Positions 33,277-40,930 of a DNA stretch of 64,000 bases are shown here, in pieces. The stretch covers positions 1 through 64,000 of the forward strand of contig NZ_JAHTMW010000025.1 of NCBI RefSeq assembly GCF_026236535.1, written 5' to 3'. The stretch comes from Streptomyces sp. SKN60. GTDB taxonomy: Bacteria > Actinomycetota > Actinomycetes > Streptomycetales > Streptomycetaceae. Made by a program: the position numbers and the translations under genes. Within the stretch, counting starts at the first letter, position 1; every line of letters begins with the position of its first letter. The notes beneath the pieces were generated by a model. That model was not told where the DNA came from. It saw nothing but the letters and a program-made list of their open reading frames with translations, and did no database searches.

Positions 33277-34269
33277 TCAGGGCTTGCCGGGTTCCTCCCG
33301 CTGCCGGCGGCGCTCCGCGCGCTGCCGCTCCTGGACCTCGGCGGCCACCTTCCAGCCGTCCGCCACCGGCCCCACGTGGTCGAGCTTGTCGGGGTTGGTG
33401 ATCGCGCGGACCGTCCGGACCTGCCCGTCGACGACGTCCAGGGCCCAGATGAACAGCACCCGGCCGTCCCGGTCGCGGAACACCGCGCCGGGGCCGCCGT
33501 TGACCTCGCGGGCCTCGAAGGACGCGTCCACCAGAGACAGCCGGCCGATGTACGAGGTGAGCAGCCGGGCCACCGGCTCCGCGCCGACCAGCGTCCGCGA
33601 CAGCGCCGGCGCCTTGCCGCCGCCGTCCCCGACCAGCTGCACATCGGCGGAGAGCAGCGCCCGCAGCCCGTCCACCTCGCCCGCCTGCAGGGCGTCGAAG
33701 AACCGCGCCGCCAGCTCCTCCCGCTCCACCCGGTCCGCCTCGAACCTGGCCTGCCCGGCCGCCATGTGCCGGCGCGCCCGTACGGCGAGCTGCCGGCAGG
33801 CCGCCTCCGAACGGTCCACCGCCTCCGCCACCTCGGGGAACCCGAAGCCGAACACCTCGCGCAGCACGAACACCGCCCGCTCCAGCGGGCTCAGCCGCTC
33901 CAGGAGCAGCAGCGCCGCCATCGACACCGAGTCGGCCAGCTCGGCCGCGCGCTCGGGGTCCTCGTACGGATCGGCGAGCAGCGGCTCCGGCAGCCAGTCC
34001 CCGACGTACTGCTCGCGCCGCACCCGGGCCGAGCGCAGCACGTCGATCGAGATCCGGGTGACGGTCGCGGACAGGAAGGCCTTGGGCGAGACGGGCGGAT
34101 TCGGCGCGGTGGCATAGCGCAGCCAGGTCTCCTGCACGGCGTCCTCGGCCTCGCCGACGCTGCCGAGGATCCGGTACGCGATGGAGAACAGCAGCGGCCG
34201 CAGCCCCTCGAAGACCCGTACCTCCCCGGCCTCCGCCGCCGCCCCCGCGCTCCCGCTCGCCCCACTCAT
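33277..34269 (-). CDS. ECF41-type RNA polymerase sigma factor
   Basis: This 330-residue sigma factor has sigma2 (about 25-90; RILGSVGEAEDAVQETWLRY) and sigma4 (about 130-185; LSPLERAVFVLREVFGFGFPEVAE). A fused SnoaL-like C-terminal domain (about 205-320) ends it. The ECF41 hallmarks DGGGK and NPDKL are both present in that domain. In this group the extension controls sigma activity in place of a separate anti-sigma factor. ECF41 genes usually adjoin a carboxymuconolactone decarboxylase, oxidoreductase or epimerase. Here the neighbour is a convergent DUF1330 gene, so the usual target is absent. Confidence 0.92.
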   Translation of the reverse strand: MSGASGSAGAAAEAGEVRVFEGLRPLLFSIAYRILGSVGEAEDAVQETWLRYATAPNPPVSPKAFLSATVTRISIDVLRSARVRREQYVGDWLPEPLLADPYEDPERAAELADSVSMAALLLLERLSPLERAVFVLREVFGFGFPEVAEAVDRSEAACRQLAVRARRHMAAGQARFEADRVEREELAARFFDALQAGEVDGLRALLSADVQLVGDGGGKAPALSRTLVGAEPVARLLTSYIGRLSLVDASFEAREVNGGPGAVFRDRDGRVLFIWALDVVDGQVRTVRAITNPDKLDHVGPVADGWKVAAEVQERQRAERRRQREEPGKP

Positions 34270-34469
34270 CCCGATTCCTCCTCGCACCACCCGCACAGGT
34301 CCCGCCCCCCCACTCTCCCCGAGAGGAGACGAACCGGCCCGCCGTTCTGTGACATCCGGCAGCCGGGAGCCCTCATCACTGCCGGAGTCCGGCATCCCGG
34401 CGGGCCGCGCGGAGGCCTAGCGTCAGGGACGGCAAGGGCGGCAGGGGCGGAACGCGATGGGGGGCCGGG

Positions 34470-34716
34470 ATGACGGACGGGGCCGGGTTCTCGTTGGTGT
34501 GGGGCGTGGGCGCGACCGCGTTCGGCTGGATCGTGGCCACGGACTTCCGGGGCGCTGCCCACCGCCTGCACGCGTGGGCGGACCGGTTGCCGTTCGGCGG
34601 GTGGCGCGGAGCGACGCCGGGCATCCGCTTCCTGCGCGAGCTGGCTGGTCGGCGGCGCGGCCGGCCTGCTGCTCCTGGTCCTCAGGGACCCGCGCGAGGA
34701 GCGGGCCGCGCCCTGA
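34470..34716 (+). pseudogene. Frameshifted small membrane protein gene
   Basis: From ATG 34470 the frame reads MTDGAGFSLVWGVGATAFGW, a first membrane helix, then DFRGAAHRLHAWADRLPFGG. It ends this reading near RFLRELAG at about 34650. The following bases only make sense one base later: LVGGAAGLLLLVLRDPREE, a second helix with a proper charged end and stop at 34714-34716. Dropping one G in the run near 34652 would give an uninterrupted protein of about 81 residues, with two helices. Read literally, the first frame runs on through Arg-rich nonsense. Either the gene is broken or the base is a sequencing error. Confidence 0.6.
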
Positions 34717-34742
34717 CCCGTACGGCTCCGCCCCGCCGCGTC

Positions 34743-35402
34743 CTACTCCGCCTTCGCCACGCCGATCGGGCACGACACGCCCGTGCCGCCGATGCCGCAG
34801 TAGCCCGCCGGGTTCTTGTCCAGGTACTGCTGGTGGTAGGGCTCGGCCGGGTAGAAGGGGCGGTCCTCGGCCGGGAGGACGGTGGTGGTGATCTCGCCGT
34901 AGCCGGAGCCGGCCAGGACCTGCTGGTAGGCGGCGCGGGAGGCCTCGGCGGCGGTCTGGTGCTCGGGGGAGTGGGTGTAGACGGCCGAGCGGTACTGGGT
35001 GCCGACGTCATTGCCCTGGCGGAAGCCCTGGGTGGGGTCGTGGGACTCCCAGAACAGCTTCAGCAGGCGCTCGTACGACACCTTCGACGGGTCGAAGACC
35101 ACCCGGACGACCTCGGTGTGACCGGTGAGACCGGAGCACACCTCCTCGTACAGCGGGTTCGGGGTGTGGCCGCCCTGGTAGCCGACCAGGGTCGTGTACA
35201 CGCCCTCGGTCTGCCAGAACTTGCGCTCGGCGCCCCAGAAACAGCCCAGGGCGAAGTCGGCGACCTCAAGCCCCTCCGGGTACGGGCCGAGCAGCGGGGT
35301 GCCGAGGACCGTGTGCCGCTCCGGGACGGCGAACGCGGGCTCGGGCCGCCCGCCCAGGGCCTGGTCGGGGGTGGGGAGGACGGGGGTGCGGGACAGGAAC
35401 AT
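34743..35402 (-). CDS. msrA: Peptide methionine sulfoxide reductase MsrA
   Basis: This 219-residue enzyme repairs methionine-S-sulfoxide in proteins with thioredoxin. The catalytic site GCFWGAE (about 53-59) holds the nucleophilic Cys. GYQGGHTPNPLYEEVCSG near 75-90, GHTEVVRVVFDP, and QYRSAVY near 138 are family motifs. The C-terminus has Cys near 199 and 208 (GYCGIGGTGVSCP) that can act as resolving cysteines. An N-terminal extension of about 35 residues precedes the core, as in other actinobacterial MsrA. It follows a broken membrane gene that points toward it. Confidence 0.94.
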   Translation of the reverse strand: MFLSRTPVLPTPDQALGGRPEPAFAVPERHTVLGTPLLGPYPEGLEVADFALGCFWGAERKFWQTEGVYTTLVGYQGGHTPNPLYEEVCSGLTGHTEVVRVVFDPSKVSYERLLKLFWESHDPTQGFRQGNDVGTQYRSAVYTHSPEHQTAAEASRAAYQQVLAGSGYGEITTTVLPAEDRPFYPAEPYHQQYLDKNPAGYCGIGGTGVSCPIGVAKAE

Positions 35403-35494
35403 GCGGCATCTCTCCTCGACGGGTGGGCCAGGCCCTCAGCACAACGCGCCGGGCCCGGCCGGGATTCCCCCGCCCCTTCCCTCCACGCCCCCGG

Positions 35495-36601
35495 TCACCT
35501 CGACAGCGTCGCCGGGCTCCCGCCGTCCGACTCGTAGCCCGCCACCACCAGGTTCCGGTGCACCGTGTACGCGAGCGCCGGGTCGTCGCGCAGCGTCCAC
35601 GGCAGCGCGCCCACGTACCCGTCCACCTTCACGAGCAGCCGCATGGCCTCGGCCCACCGCTCCTGGCCCATCAGGAACTCGACGAGCAGATGGCGTACGT
35701 GCGCCAGCATCGGGTCGTCCACCCGCGCCGAGTGCACCGCGTACATCGCGCCGTCGACCGCCTTCGACACCACGGCCGTACGGTAGAAGTCCACGCCGAC
35801 CACGATCTCCGGCCGGTTCTCGAAGACCGCGAACAGCGGCAGCGCGGCGAGCAGCGAACCCTGCGGCGCACGCGCCGCGGCCGTCGTCGCGAAGTGGTCC
35901 GCCTCCACGCGCGAGCCGTGCCACTTCTCGCACCAGTAGTGCAGCGCCGCGAGATGCGCCCCCATGTGCTCCGGTGCGCGGTCGATCACCTTGGCCCACA
36001 GCAGGTCGAACTCCTCGTGGGAGTAGCCGAGTCCACGGGCCACCGCGAGCTGCGAGATGTACGGCACGGGGTCGCCCGGCGCGAGCAGCGCGGCCTCCTC
36101 GCACGCCTTGCGGGCCTCCTCCAGGATGACCCGGAAGTCGTCGCTGCCGGCCGTCGAGGACCGCCAGGCCTGCTGCACCAGGAACTCCGCGTACACCTGC
36201 GCGCCGCCCGCGTCCTTCGGCGCCTCGGCGTGCCAGGCGCGCAGCCACGCGCCGCCCACGCCGGGCTTCTCGGCCAGCTCCAGAGAGGCCGCGCCCGCGA
36301 AGGCCTGCACCCGCTGCCAGCGCAGCTCGCCCTGCTGCTCGGTGCCCTTCAGGAGCTGCGAGGCGGCCCGCCAGTCCTGCGTCGCCTGCACCACGTCGAG
36401 CACGTCCAGGAGATCCCGGTCGGGCCCCGGCAGCCGTACGTCCTGCTCCTCCTGGCGCAGGAATCCGTACGCCGCCGGATCGGCCGCGTCCGGCGATCCG
36501 GGGGCCACCTGCCGGATGCCGCCGGCCCGCCGGCGGAACACGAAGGGGCCCAGGACACCGAAGATCAGGCCGAGGGCGATCAGGAACCACAGAATCTCCA
36601 T
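35495..36601 (-). CDS. Membrane-anchored conserved protein
   Basis: This 368-residue protein starts with one membrane helix (MEILWFLIALGLIFGVLGPF, then FRRR). About 340 residues of mostly helical, Ala/Trp-rich cytoplasmic sequence follow, with repeated helical pairs (QVYAEFLVQQAWRSS, HMGAHLAALHYWCEKWHGS, VRHLLVEFLMGQERWAEAM). These look like degenerate TPR-like helical hairpins. I recognise a conserved streptomycete protein but no assigned function. It is divergent from metB and convergent with nothing; msrA follows after 92 bases. Confidence 0.7.
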   Translation of the reverse strand: MEILWFLIALGLIFGVLGPFVFRRRAGGIRQVAPGSPDAADPAAYGFLRQEEQDVRLPGPDRDLLDVLDVVQATQDWRAASQLLKGTEQQGELRWQRVQAFAGAASLELAEKPGVGGAWLRAWHAEAPKDAGGAQVYAEFLVQQAWRSSTAGSDDFRVILEEARKACEEAALLAPGDPVPYISQLAVARGLGYSHEEFDLLWAKVIDRAPEHMGAHLAALHYWCEKWHGSRVEADHFATTAAARAPQGSLLAALPLFAVFENRPEIVVGVDFYRTAVVSKAVDGAMYAVHSARVDDPMLAHVRHLLVEFLMGQERWAEAMRLLVKVDGYVGALPWTLRDDPALAYTVHRNLVVAGYESDGGSPATLSR

Positions 36602-36716
36602 GCGCCCATTGTCCAGGACGCCCCGGCACACCTGCTGAGACGCCCCGGCACGCCTGGTGAGACGGGCCGTCCCATCGGGCGGCGACAGCGCCGCCACCGG
36701 ACTACGCTCCTGCCTC

Positions 36717-37871
36717 ATGAGCGACCAGCACTCCCACCAGAGCTTCGAGACCCGCGCCATCCACGCGGGCAACACCGCCGACCCGCTGACCGGCGCGGTC
36801 GTCCCGCCCATCTACCAGGTGTCCACCTACAAGCAGGACGGTGTGGGCGGGCTCCGCGGCGGCTACGAGTACAGCCGCAGCGCCAACCCCACCCGGACCG
36901 CCCTCGAGGAGAACCTCGCGGCCCTGGAAGGCGGCCGTCGCGGCCTCGCCTTCGCCTCCGGCCTCGCCGCCGAGGACTGCCTGCTGCGCACCCTCCTCGT
37001 CCCCGGCGACCACGTCGTCATCCCCAACGACGCCTACGGCGGCACCTTCCGCCTGTTCGCCAAGGTCGTCCAGCGCTGGGGCGTCGACTTCTCCGTCGCC
37101 AACACGTCCGACGTGGCCGAGGTGCGCGCCGCGATCAACGACCGCACCAAGCTGGTCTGGGTGGAGACCCCCTCCAACCCGCTGCTCGGCATCACCGACA
37201 TCGAGGCCGTCGCGGGCGTGGCCCGCCAGGCCGGCGTGAAGCTGGTCGTCGACAACACCTTCGCCTCGCCGTACCTGCAGCAGCCGCTGTCGCTCGGCGC
37301 GGACGTCGTCGTGCACTCGCTCACCAAGTACATGGGCGGCCACTCCGACGTCGTCGGCGGCGCCCTGGTCGCGGCCGACGCGGAGCTCGGCGAGGAGCTG
37401 GCGTACCACCAGAACGCGATGGGCGCGGTCGCCGGCCCGTTCGACTCGTGGATCGTGCTGCGCGGCATCAAGACCCTCGCCGTCCGCATGGACCGGCACA
37501 GCGAGAACGCCGGCAAGGTCGTCGACATGCTGACCCAGCACCCGAAGGTCACCCAGGTCCTCTACCCGGGTCTGCCGGAGCACGCCGGCCACGAGATCGC
37601 GGCCAAGCAGATGCGCGCCTTCGGCGGCATGGTGTCGTTCCGCGTCCAGGGCGGCGAGCAGGCGGCGGTCGAGGTCTGCAACCGCGCCAAGCTGTTCACC
37701 CTGGGCGAGTCCCTCGGCGGCGTCGAGTCCCTGATCGAGCACCCGGGCCGGATGACCCACGCGAGCGTCGCGGGCTCCGCCCTGGAGGTCCCGGCGGACC
37801 TGGTCCGCATCTCCGTCGGCATCGAGAACGCCGACGACCTGATCGCCGACCTGCGCGCGGCGCTGGGCTAG
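36717..37871 (+). CDS. metB: Cystathionine gamma-synthase/lyase family enzyme
   Basis: This 384-residue pyridoxal-phosphate enzyme belongs to the Cys/Met metabolism family. The cofactor lysine lies in HSLTKYMGGHSD near residue 205. YSRSANPTRTALEENLAALEG near 52-72 and VVDNTFASPYLQQP near 180 are family marks. It probably joins O-succinyl or O-acetylhomoserine with cysteine (gamma-synthase). Lyase activity is hard to exclude by sequence, since actinobacterial members can do both. The gene has its own promoter region after the divergent membrane gene and ends near a hairpin. Confidence 0.9.
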   Translation: MSDQHSHQSFETRAIHAGNTADPLTGAVVPPIYQVSTYKQDGVGGLRGGYEYSRSANPTRTALEENLAALEGGRRGLAFASGLAAEDCLLRTLLVPGDHVVIPNDAYGGTFRLFAKVVQRWGVDFSVANTSDVAEVRAAINDRTKLVWVETPSNPLLGITDIEAVAGVARQAGVKLVVDNTFASPYLQQPLSLGADVVVHSLTKYMGGHSDVVGGALVAADAELGEELAYHQNAMGAVAGPFDSWIVLRGIKTLAVRMDRHSENAGKVVDMLTQHPKVTQVLYPGLPEHAGHEIAAKQMRAFGGMVSFRVQGGEQAAVEVCNRAKLFTLGESLGGVESLIEHPGRMTHASVAGSALEVPADLVRISVGIENADDLIADLRAALG

Positions 37872-37896
37872 TCACCTGCGCTTTCACGAGCACGGG

Positions 37897-37929
37897 TACG
37901 AGTTTTACGAGTACGAGTACGAGTACGGG
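37897..37929. repeat. TACGAG hexamer repeat
   Basis: A single TACGAG at 37897 is followed by three perfect tandem TACGAG units from 37906 and a degenerate TACGGG. It lies 25 bases after metB, outside any gene. Confidence 0.7.
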
Positions 37930-37930
37930 T

Positions 37931-37951
37931 CGGCCTCCGCCCTGGAGGCCG
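37931..37951. terminator. Terminator between metB and the DUF1059 gene
   Basis: CGGCCTCC pairs perfectly with GGAGGCCG around a five-base loop, between the two convergent genes. Confidence 0.75.
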
Positions 37952-37963
37952 GCCCGTGCGCGT

Positions 37964-38155
37964 TCAGGAGCCGGGCACCGGGTCCTTCATGCTCGCCTTG
38001 ACGTCCTCCCTCAGCTGGGGGCTGTCGGTGTGCCCGTGCACGGCGATCACGTGCGCGATGGCCGCCTTCAGGAGTTCGTCCTCCTCGCCCGCCATGTACA
38101 TCGAGCAGTTGGAGACGCTGGGGAAGTCCCGGCAGTCGGTTGCTTTCCTGGCCAT
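37964..38155 (-). CDS. DUF1059 small protein
   Basis: This 63-residue protein matches the short DUF1059 family: MARKATDCRDFPS with its first Cys, NCSMYMAGEEDELLKAAIAH with a second, and VHGHTDSPQLREDVKASM. The pattern of Cys and His residues suggests metal binding. Function is unknown. The gene converges with metB and lies 46 bases before the next leftward gene's stop, so it is a separate unit or the tail of that operon. Confidence 0.85.
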   Translation of the reverse strand: MARKATDCRDFPSVSNCSMYMAGEEDELLKAAIAHVIAVHGHTDSPQLREDVKASMKDPVPGS

Positions 38156-38200
38156 GTCGACCTCCTGTACCCCGCCTCTTCCTCCAGGCTAGGCCGGTTC

Positions 38201-38452
38201 TCAGAAGCCTTCGAGCGGGGGCGTCACGTCCGTCGGCGGAACCTCCCAGGGGCGGGCCACCGAGGCCCAGACCAGGAAGGCGACGGCGGCGAGCGCCAGC
38301 AGCGTCCAGCCGATCCGGCGCAGCGCCCGGTCCCGGCGGAGCAGCCGCACACCGCGGGCCACCGCCCGGGCGGCGAGGTCGCCGGGGACCTGCGGCCGGC
38401 CGGCCGAGAGCAGCCGGCGGACCTCGTCCTCCTTGCGCTCGTGCCGGTTCAC
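38201..38452 (-). CDS. Small membrane protein coupled to a sigma-like protein
   Basis: This 83-residue protein has a basic cytoplasmic N-terminal half (RHERKEDEVRRLLSAGRPQV, then RAVARGVRLL) and one membrane helix (about 47-66, IGWTLLALAAVAFLVWASVA). A short outside tail follows. Its GTG overlaps the stop of the upstream sigma-like gene (GTGA). Size, topology and pairing are those expected of a small anti-sigma factor, but there is no zinc HxxxCxxC signature. The anti-sigma role is therefore only an inference. Confidence 0.6.
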   Translation of the reverse strand: MNRHERKEDEVRRLLSAGRPQVPGDLAARAVARGVRLLRRDRALRRIGWTLLALAAVAFLVWASVARPWEVPPTDVTPPLEGF

Positions 38453-38895
38453 GAGGCGGCCCGCAGGGTGCTCACGGAACGGGCGCAGATGGCCCGTACC
38501 CGGTCCTCCGGCACCCCGAGCAGCGCCGCGGTCTGCTCCTCGGCGACGCCCTCGTACAGCCGCAGCACGACCACCAGGCGTTCCTGCGGGGTGAGCGCGG
38601 AGAGCACCCCGCCGCGGCCCTTGTGGTGGCGCCAGGCGGTGCGCGCGAAGCGGGTGGCGAGCTCGGAGCGGGTGAACTCGTACGGGTCCTCGCCGCGCAG
38701 CCGGTCCCAGTGGGCGTAGGTGTGCGCCAGGGCGGCGGTCAGCAGGGCCTGGGCGAGCGGATTGCGGCGGTCCGGCTCGGTGGTGAGCAGCGTCGCGGCA
38801 TGCAGCAGCCGGCCCGACGCCCCGGCCGCGAACGCGTTGAACTCCCGGGTGCGCCGCGCGTGTTCGCCGGTCTGGCCGTCTGCGGGCTCTCGCAC
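38449..38895 (-). CDS. Sigma-70 region-4-like protein
   Basis: This 148-residue protein ends with a region-4-type helix-turn-helix (about 95-145: LSALTPQERLVVVLRLYEGV, then EEQTAALLGVPEDRVRAICA). The N-terminal part is helical but lacks a clear region-2 signature. It resembles the SigE/RpoE-like proteins common in streptomycetes, shortened at the front. It may be a small sigma factor or a sigma-derived regulator. GTG start; overlaps the next membrane protein gene by four bases, forming a probable two-gene operon. Confidence 0.7.
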   Translation of the reverse strand: MREPADGQTGEHARRTREFNAFAAGASGRLLHAATLLTTEPDRRNPLAQALLTAALAHTYAHWDRLRGEDPYEFTRSELATRFARTAWRHHKGRGGVLSALTPQERLVVVLRLYEGVAEEQTAALLGVPEDRVRAICARSVSTLRAAS

Positions 38896-38996
38896 GCCCC
38901 CAGTTGAGACCGGTGCGCGGTCCCGGTCAAGCCCCGTGGACGGGGTGCGAGGTCACGACTTGGACGCGACGGGCCACGACCGGTCGCCGCGACGGG

Positions 38997-39509
38997 TCAC
39001 GACGTGGAGGCGGCCGGGTCGGCGGGCGCCGGCACCCCCGACTGGCGGGCCGAGAGCGCGGTGTTGAAGCGGGTGAGCAGCGCGCAGAACGACTCGCGCT
39101 CGGTGGGCGTCCACCCCTCCGTGACCTCCACCATCAGCTGGCGGCGCGAGGCCCGGACCTCCTCCAGGCGGGCCTGGCCGCGCGGCGACAGCTGGAGCAC
39201 CACCGCGCGCCCGTCCTCGGGGTGCGAGGTGCGCTTGACCAGGCCGGTGTCGACGAGCGGGGCGACCTGCCGGGTCACCGTCGACGAGTCGATGCCCATG
39301 CCCGCGGCGAGCGCCTTCACGCCCATCGGGCCCTCCCGGTCGAGCCGGTTGAGCAGCAGGTACGCGGCGCGGTCCATGGAGTTGCGGAGCTGTCCGGTGC
39401 CGCCGAGGCGGGTCTGCTCGGCCCGTCGGGCGAAGACGGCCACCTGGTGCTGGAGGGCGTCGAGGAGACCGGGGTCGAACTCAGTCGTCATGTCCTGAGA
39501 TGTGGGCAT
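38997..39509 (-). CDS. MarR-family regulator
   Basis: This 170-residue protein has a MarR winged helix (about 35-130). MGVKALAAGMGIDSSTVTRQ is the recognition helix, followed by RTSHPEDGRAVVLQLSPRG with the conserved wing DGR. It should bind DNA as a dimer and sense a phenolic or oxidative signal. The C-terminal helices are typical. The first ATG (39509) gives MPTSQDM; ATG 39491 (MTTEFD) is also possible. It is divergent from ilvA across 147 bases, which makes ilvA or itself a candidate target, not established. Confidence 0.9.
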   Translation of the reverse strand: MPTSQDMTTEFDPGLLDALQHQVAVFARRAEQTRLGGTGQLRNSMDRAAYLLLNRLDREGPMGVKALAAGMGIDSSTVTRQVAPLVDTGLVKRTSHPEDGRAVVLQLSPRGQARLEEVRASRRQLMVEVTEGWTPTERESFCALLTRFNTALSARQSGVPAPADPAASTS

Positions 39510-39656
39510 GGCTGTGGGGGCTCTCTCGTGCGGCGGGCGGTTGGTGGGGGACAGAGTACGCGGCCCCGCCGGGGTCCGTACCGGCGCTGCGCAAACCTGT
39601 CCGGCGGCCCGCCCGCCGGGCGGCCACGGGGGCCGTGAGCTGCGAGACTTGCTGTC

Positions 39657-40892
39657 ATGAGCTTCCGTACGCCACACCCCTTGCACCCGCTGATGCTCGA
39701 CGACGTGCGCGGGGCGCAGAAGATGCTGGCCGGGGTGGCCCGGGTGACCGCGATGGAGGGCAGCCGCCATCTGTCCTCGCTGATCGGGGCGCCGGTCCAC
39801 TTCAAGTGCGAGAACCTGCAGCGCACCGGCTCCTTCAAGCTGCGAGGCGCGTACGTGCGGATCGCCGGGCTGCGCCCCGAGCAGCGGGCGGCCGGGGTGG
39901 TCGCCGCGTCGGCCGGCAACCACGCGCAGGGCGTGGCGCTGGCCTCGGCGCTGCTCGGCGTGCACGCCACGGTGTTCATGCCGGTCGGCGCCCCGCTGCC
40001 GAAGGTGGCGGCGACCCGCGAGTACGGCGCGGAGGTACGGCTGCACGGCGGCGTCGTGGACGAGACGCTGGCGGCGGCCGAGGAGTACGCCCGGGAGACC
40101 GGCGCGGTGTTCATCCACCCCTTCGACCACCCCGACGTCATCGTCGGGCAGGGCACGGTGGGCCTGGAGATCCTGGAGCAGTGCCCCGAGGTCCGCACGA
40201 TCGTGGTCGGGGTCGGCGGCGGCGGGCTCGCGGCCGGCATCGGCCTCGCGGTGAAGTCGCTGCGGCCCGACGTGCGGGTGATCGGCGTGCAGGCCGAGGG
40301 CGCGGCGGCGTACCCGCCCTCGCTCGCGGCCGGGCATCCGGTGGCGATCGAGTCGCCGGTGACGATGGCCGACGGCATCAAGGTGGGGCGGCCGGGCGAC
40401 GTGCCGTTCGCCCTGGTCAGGGAGTACGTGGACGAGGTCGTCACGGTCTCCGAGGACGCGCTGTCCTCGGCGCTGCTGCTCTGTCTGGAGCGGGCCAAGC
40501 TGGTGGTGGAGCCGGCCGGGGCGAGCCCGGTGGCGGCGCTGCTGGCCGACCCGGACGCCTTCCGGGGCCGGGGCCCGGTGGTGGCGGTGCTGTCCGGCGG
40601 CAACGTCGACCCGCTCCTCATGCAGCGGATCCTGCGCCACGGCATGGCGGCGGCCGGCCGCTATCTGAGCCTGCGCCTGAAGGTCACCGACCGGCCGGGC
40701 GCCCTCGCGACGCTGCTCGCGGTGCTGACGGTGGTCGACGCGAACGTCCTCGACGTCAGCCACGTACGGACCGACCCGCGGCTCGGCCTCACGGAGGCGG
40801 AGGTCGAGCTGCACCTGGAGACGAAGGGCCCGGAGCACTGCGAGGAGGTCACGGAGGCGCTGCGGGACGCGGGGTACACGGTGCTTGGGTGA
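39657..40892 (+). CDS. ilvA: Threonine ammonia-lyase (threonine dehydratase)
   Basis: This 411-residue pyridoxal-phosphate enzyme converts threonine to 2-oxobutyrate and ammonia, the entry to isoleucine synthesis (or catabolism). The cofactor lysine lies in GSFKLRGAY near residue 58. ASAGNHAQGVA near 86 and VGVGGGGLAAGI near 190 are PLP-binding signatures. A C-terminal ACT-like domain (about 330-410; SLRLKVTDRPGALATLLAVL) probably binds a regulatory amino acid. It has a single ACT domain of the shorter, catabolic-type arrangement. It converges with the second DUF4157 gene at a strong hairpin. Confidence 0.92.
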   Translation: MSFRTPHPLHPLMLDDVRGAQKMLAGVARVTAMEGSRHLSSLIGAPVHFKCENLQRTGSFKLRGAYVRIAGLRPEQRAAGVVAASAGNHAQGVALASALLGVHATVFMPVGAPLPKVAATREYGAEVRLHGGVVDETLAAAEEYARETGAVFIHPFDHPDVIVGQGTVGLEILEQCPEVRTIVVGVGGGGLAAGIGLAVKSLRPDVRVIGVQAEGAAAYPPSLAAGHPVAIESPVTMADGIKVGRPGDVPFALVREYVDEVVTVSEDALSSALLLCLERAKLVVEPAGASPVAALLADPDAFRGRGPVVAVLSGGNVDPLLMQRILRHGMAAAGRYLSLRLKVTDRPGALATLLAVLTVVDANVLDVSHVRTDPRLGLTEAEVELHLETKGPEHCEEVTEALRDAGYTVLG

Positions 40893-40893
40893 G

Positions 40894-40926
40894 GCCCCCG
40901 GGGGGTGCTGGGCACCCCCGGGGGGC
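40894..40926. terminator. Terminator between ilvA and DUF4157 gene B
   Basis: GGGGGTGC pairs with GCACCCCC around a TGG loop. The stem extends with further G and C runs on both sides. It starts at the ilvA stop codon and ends five bases from the convergent gene's stop. Confidence 0.85.
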
Positions 40927-40930
40927 TCGA

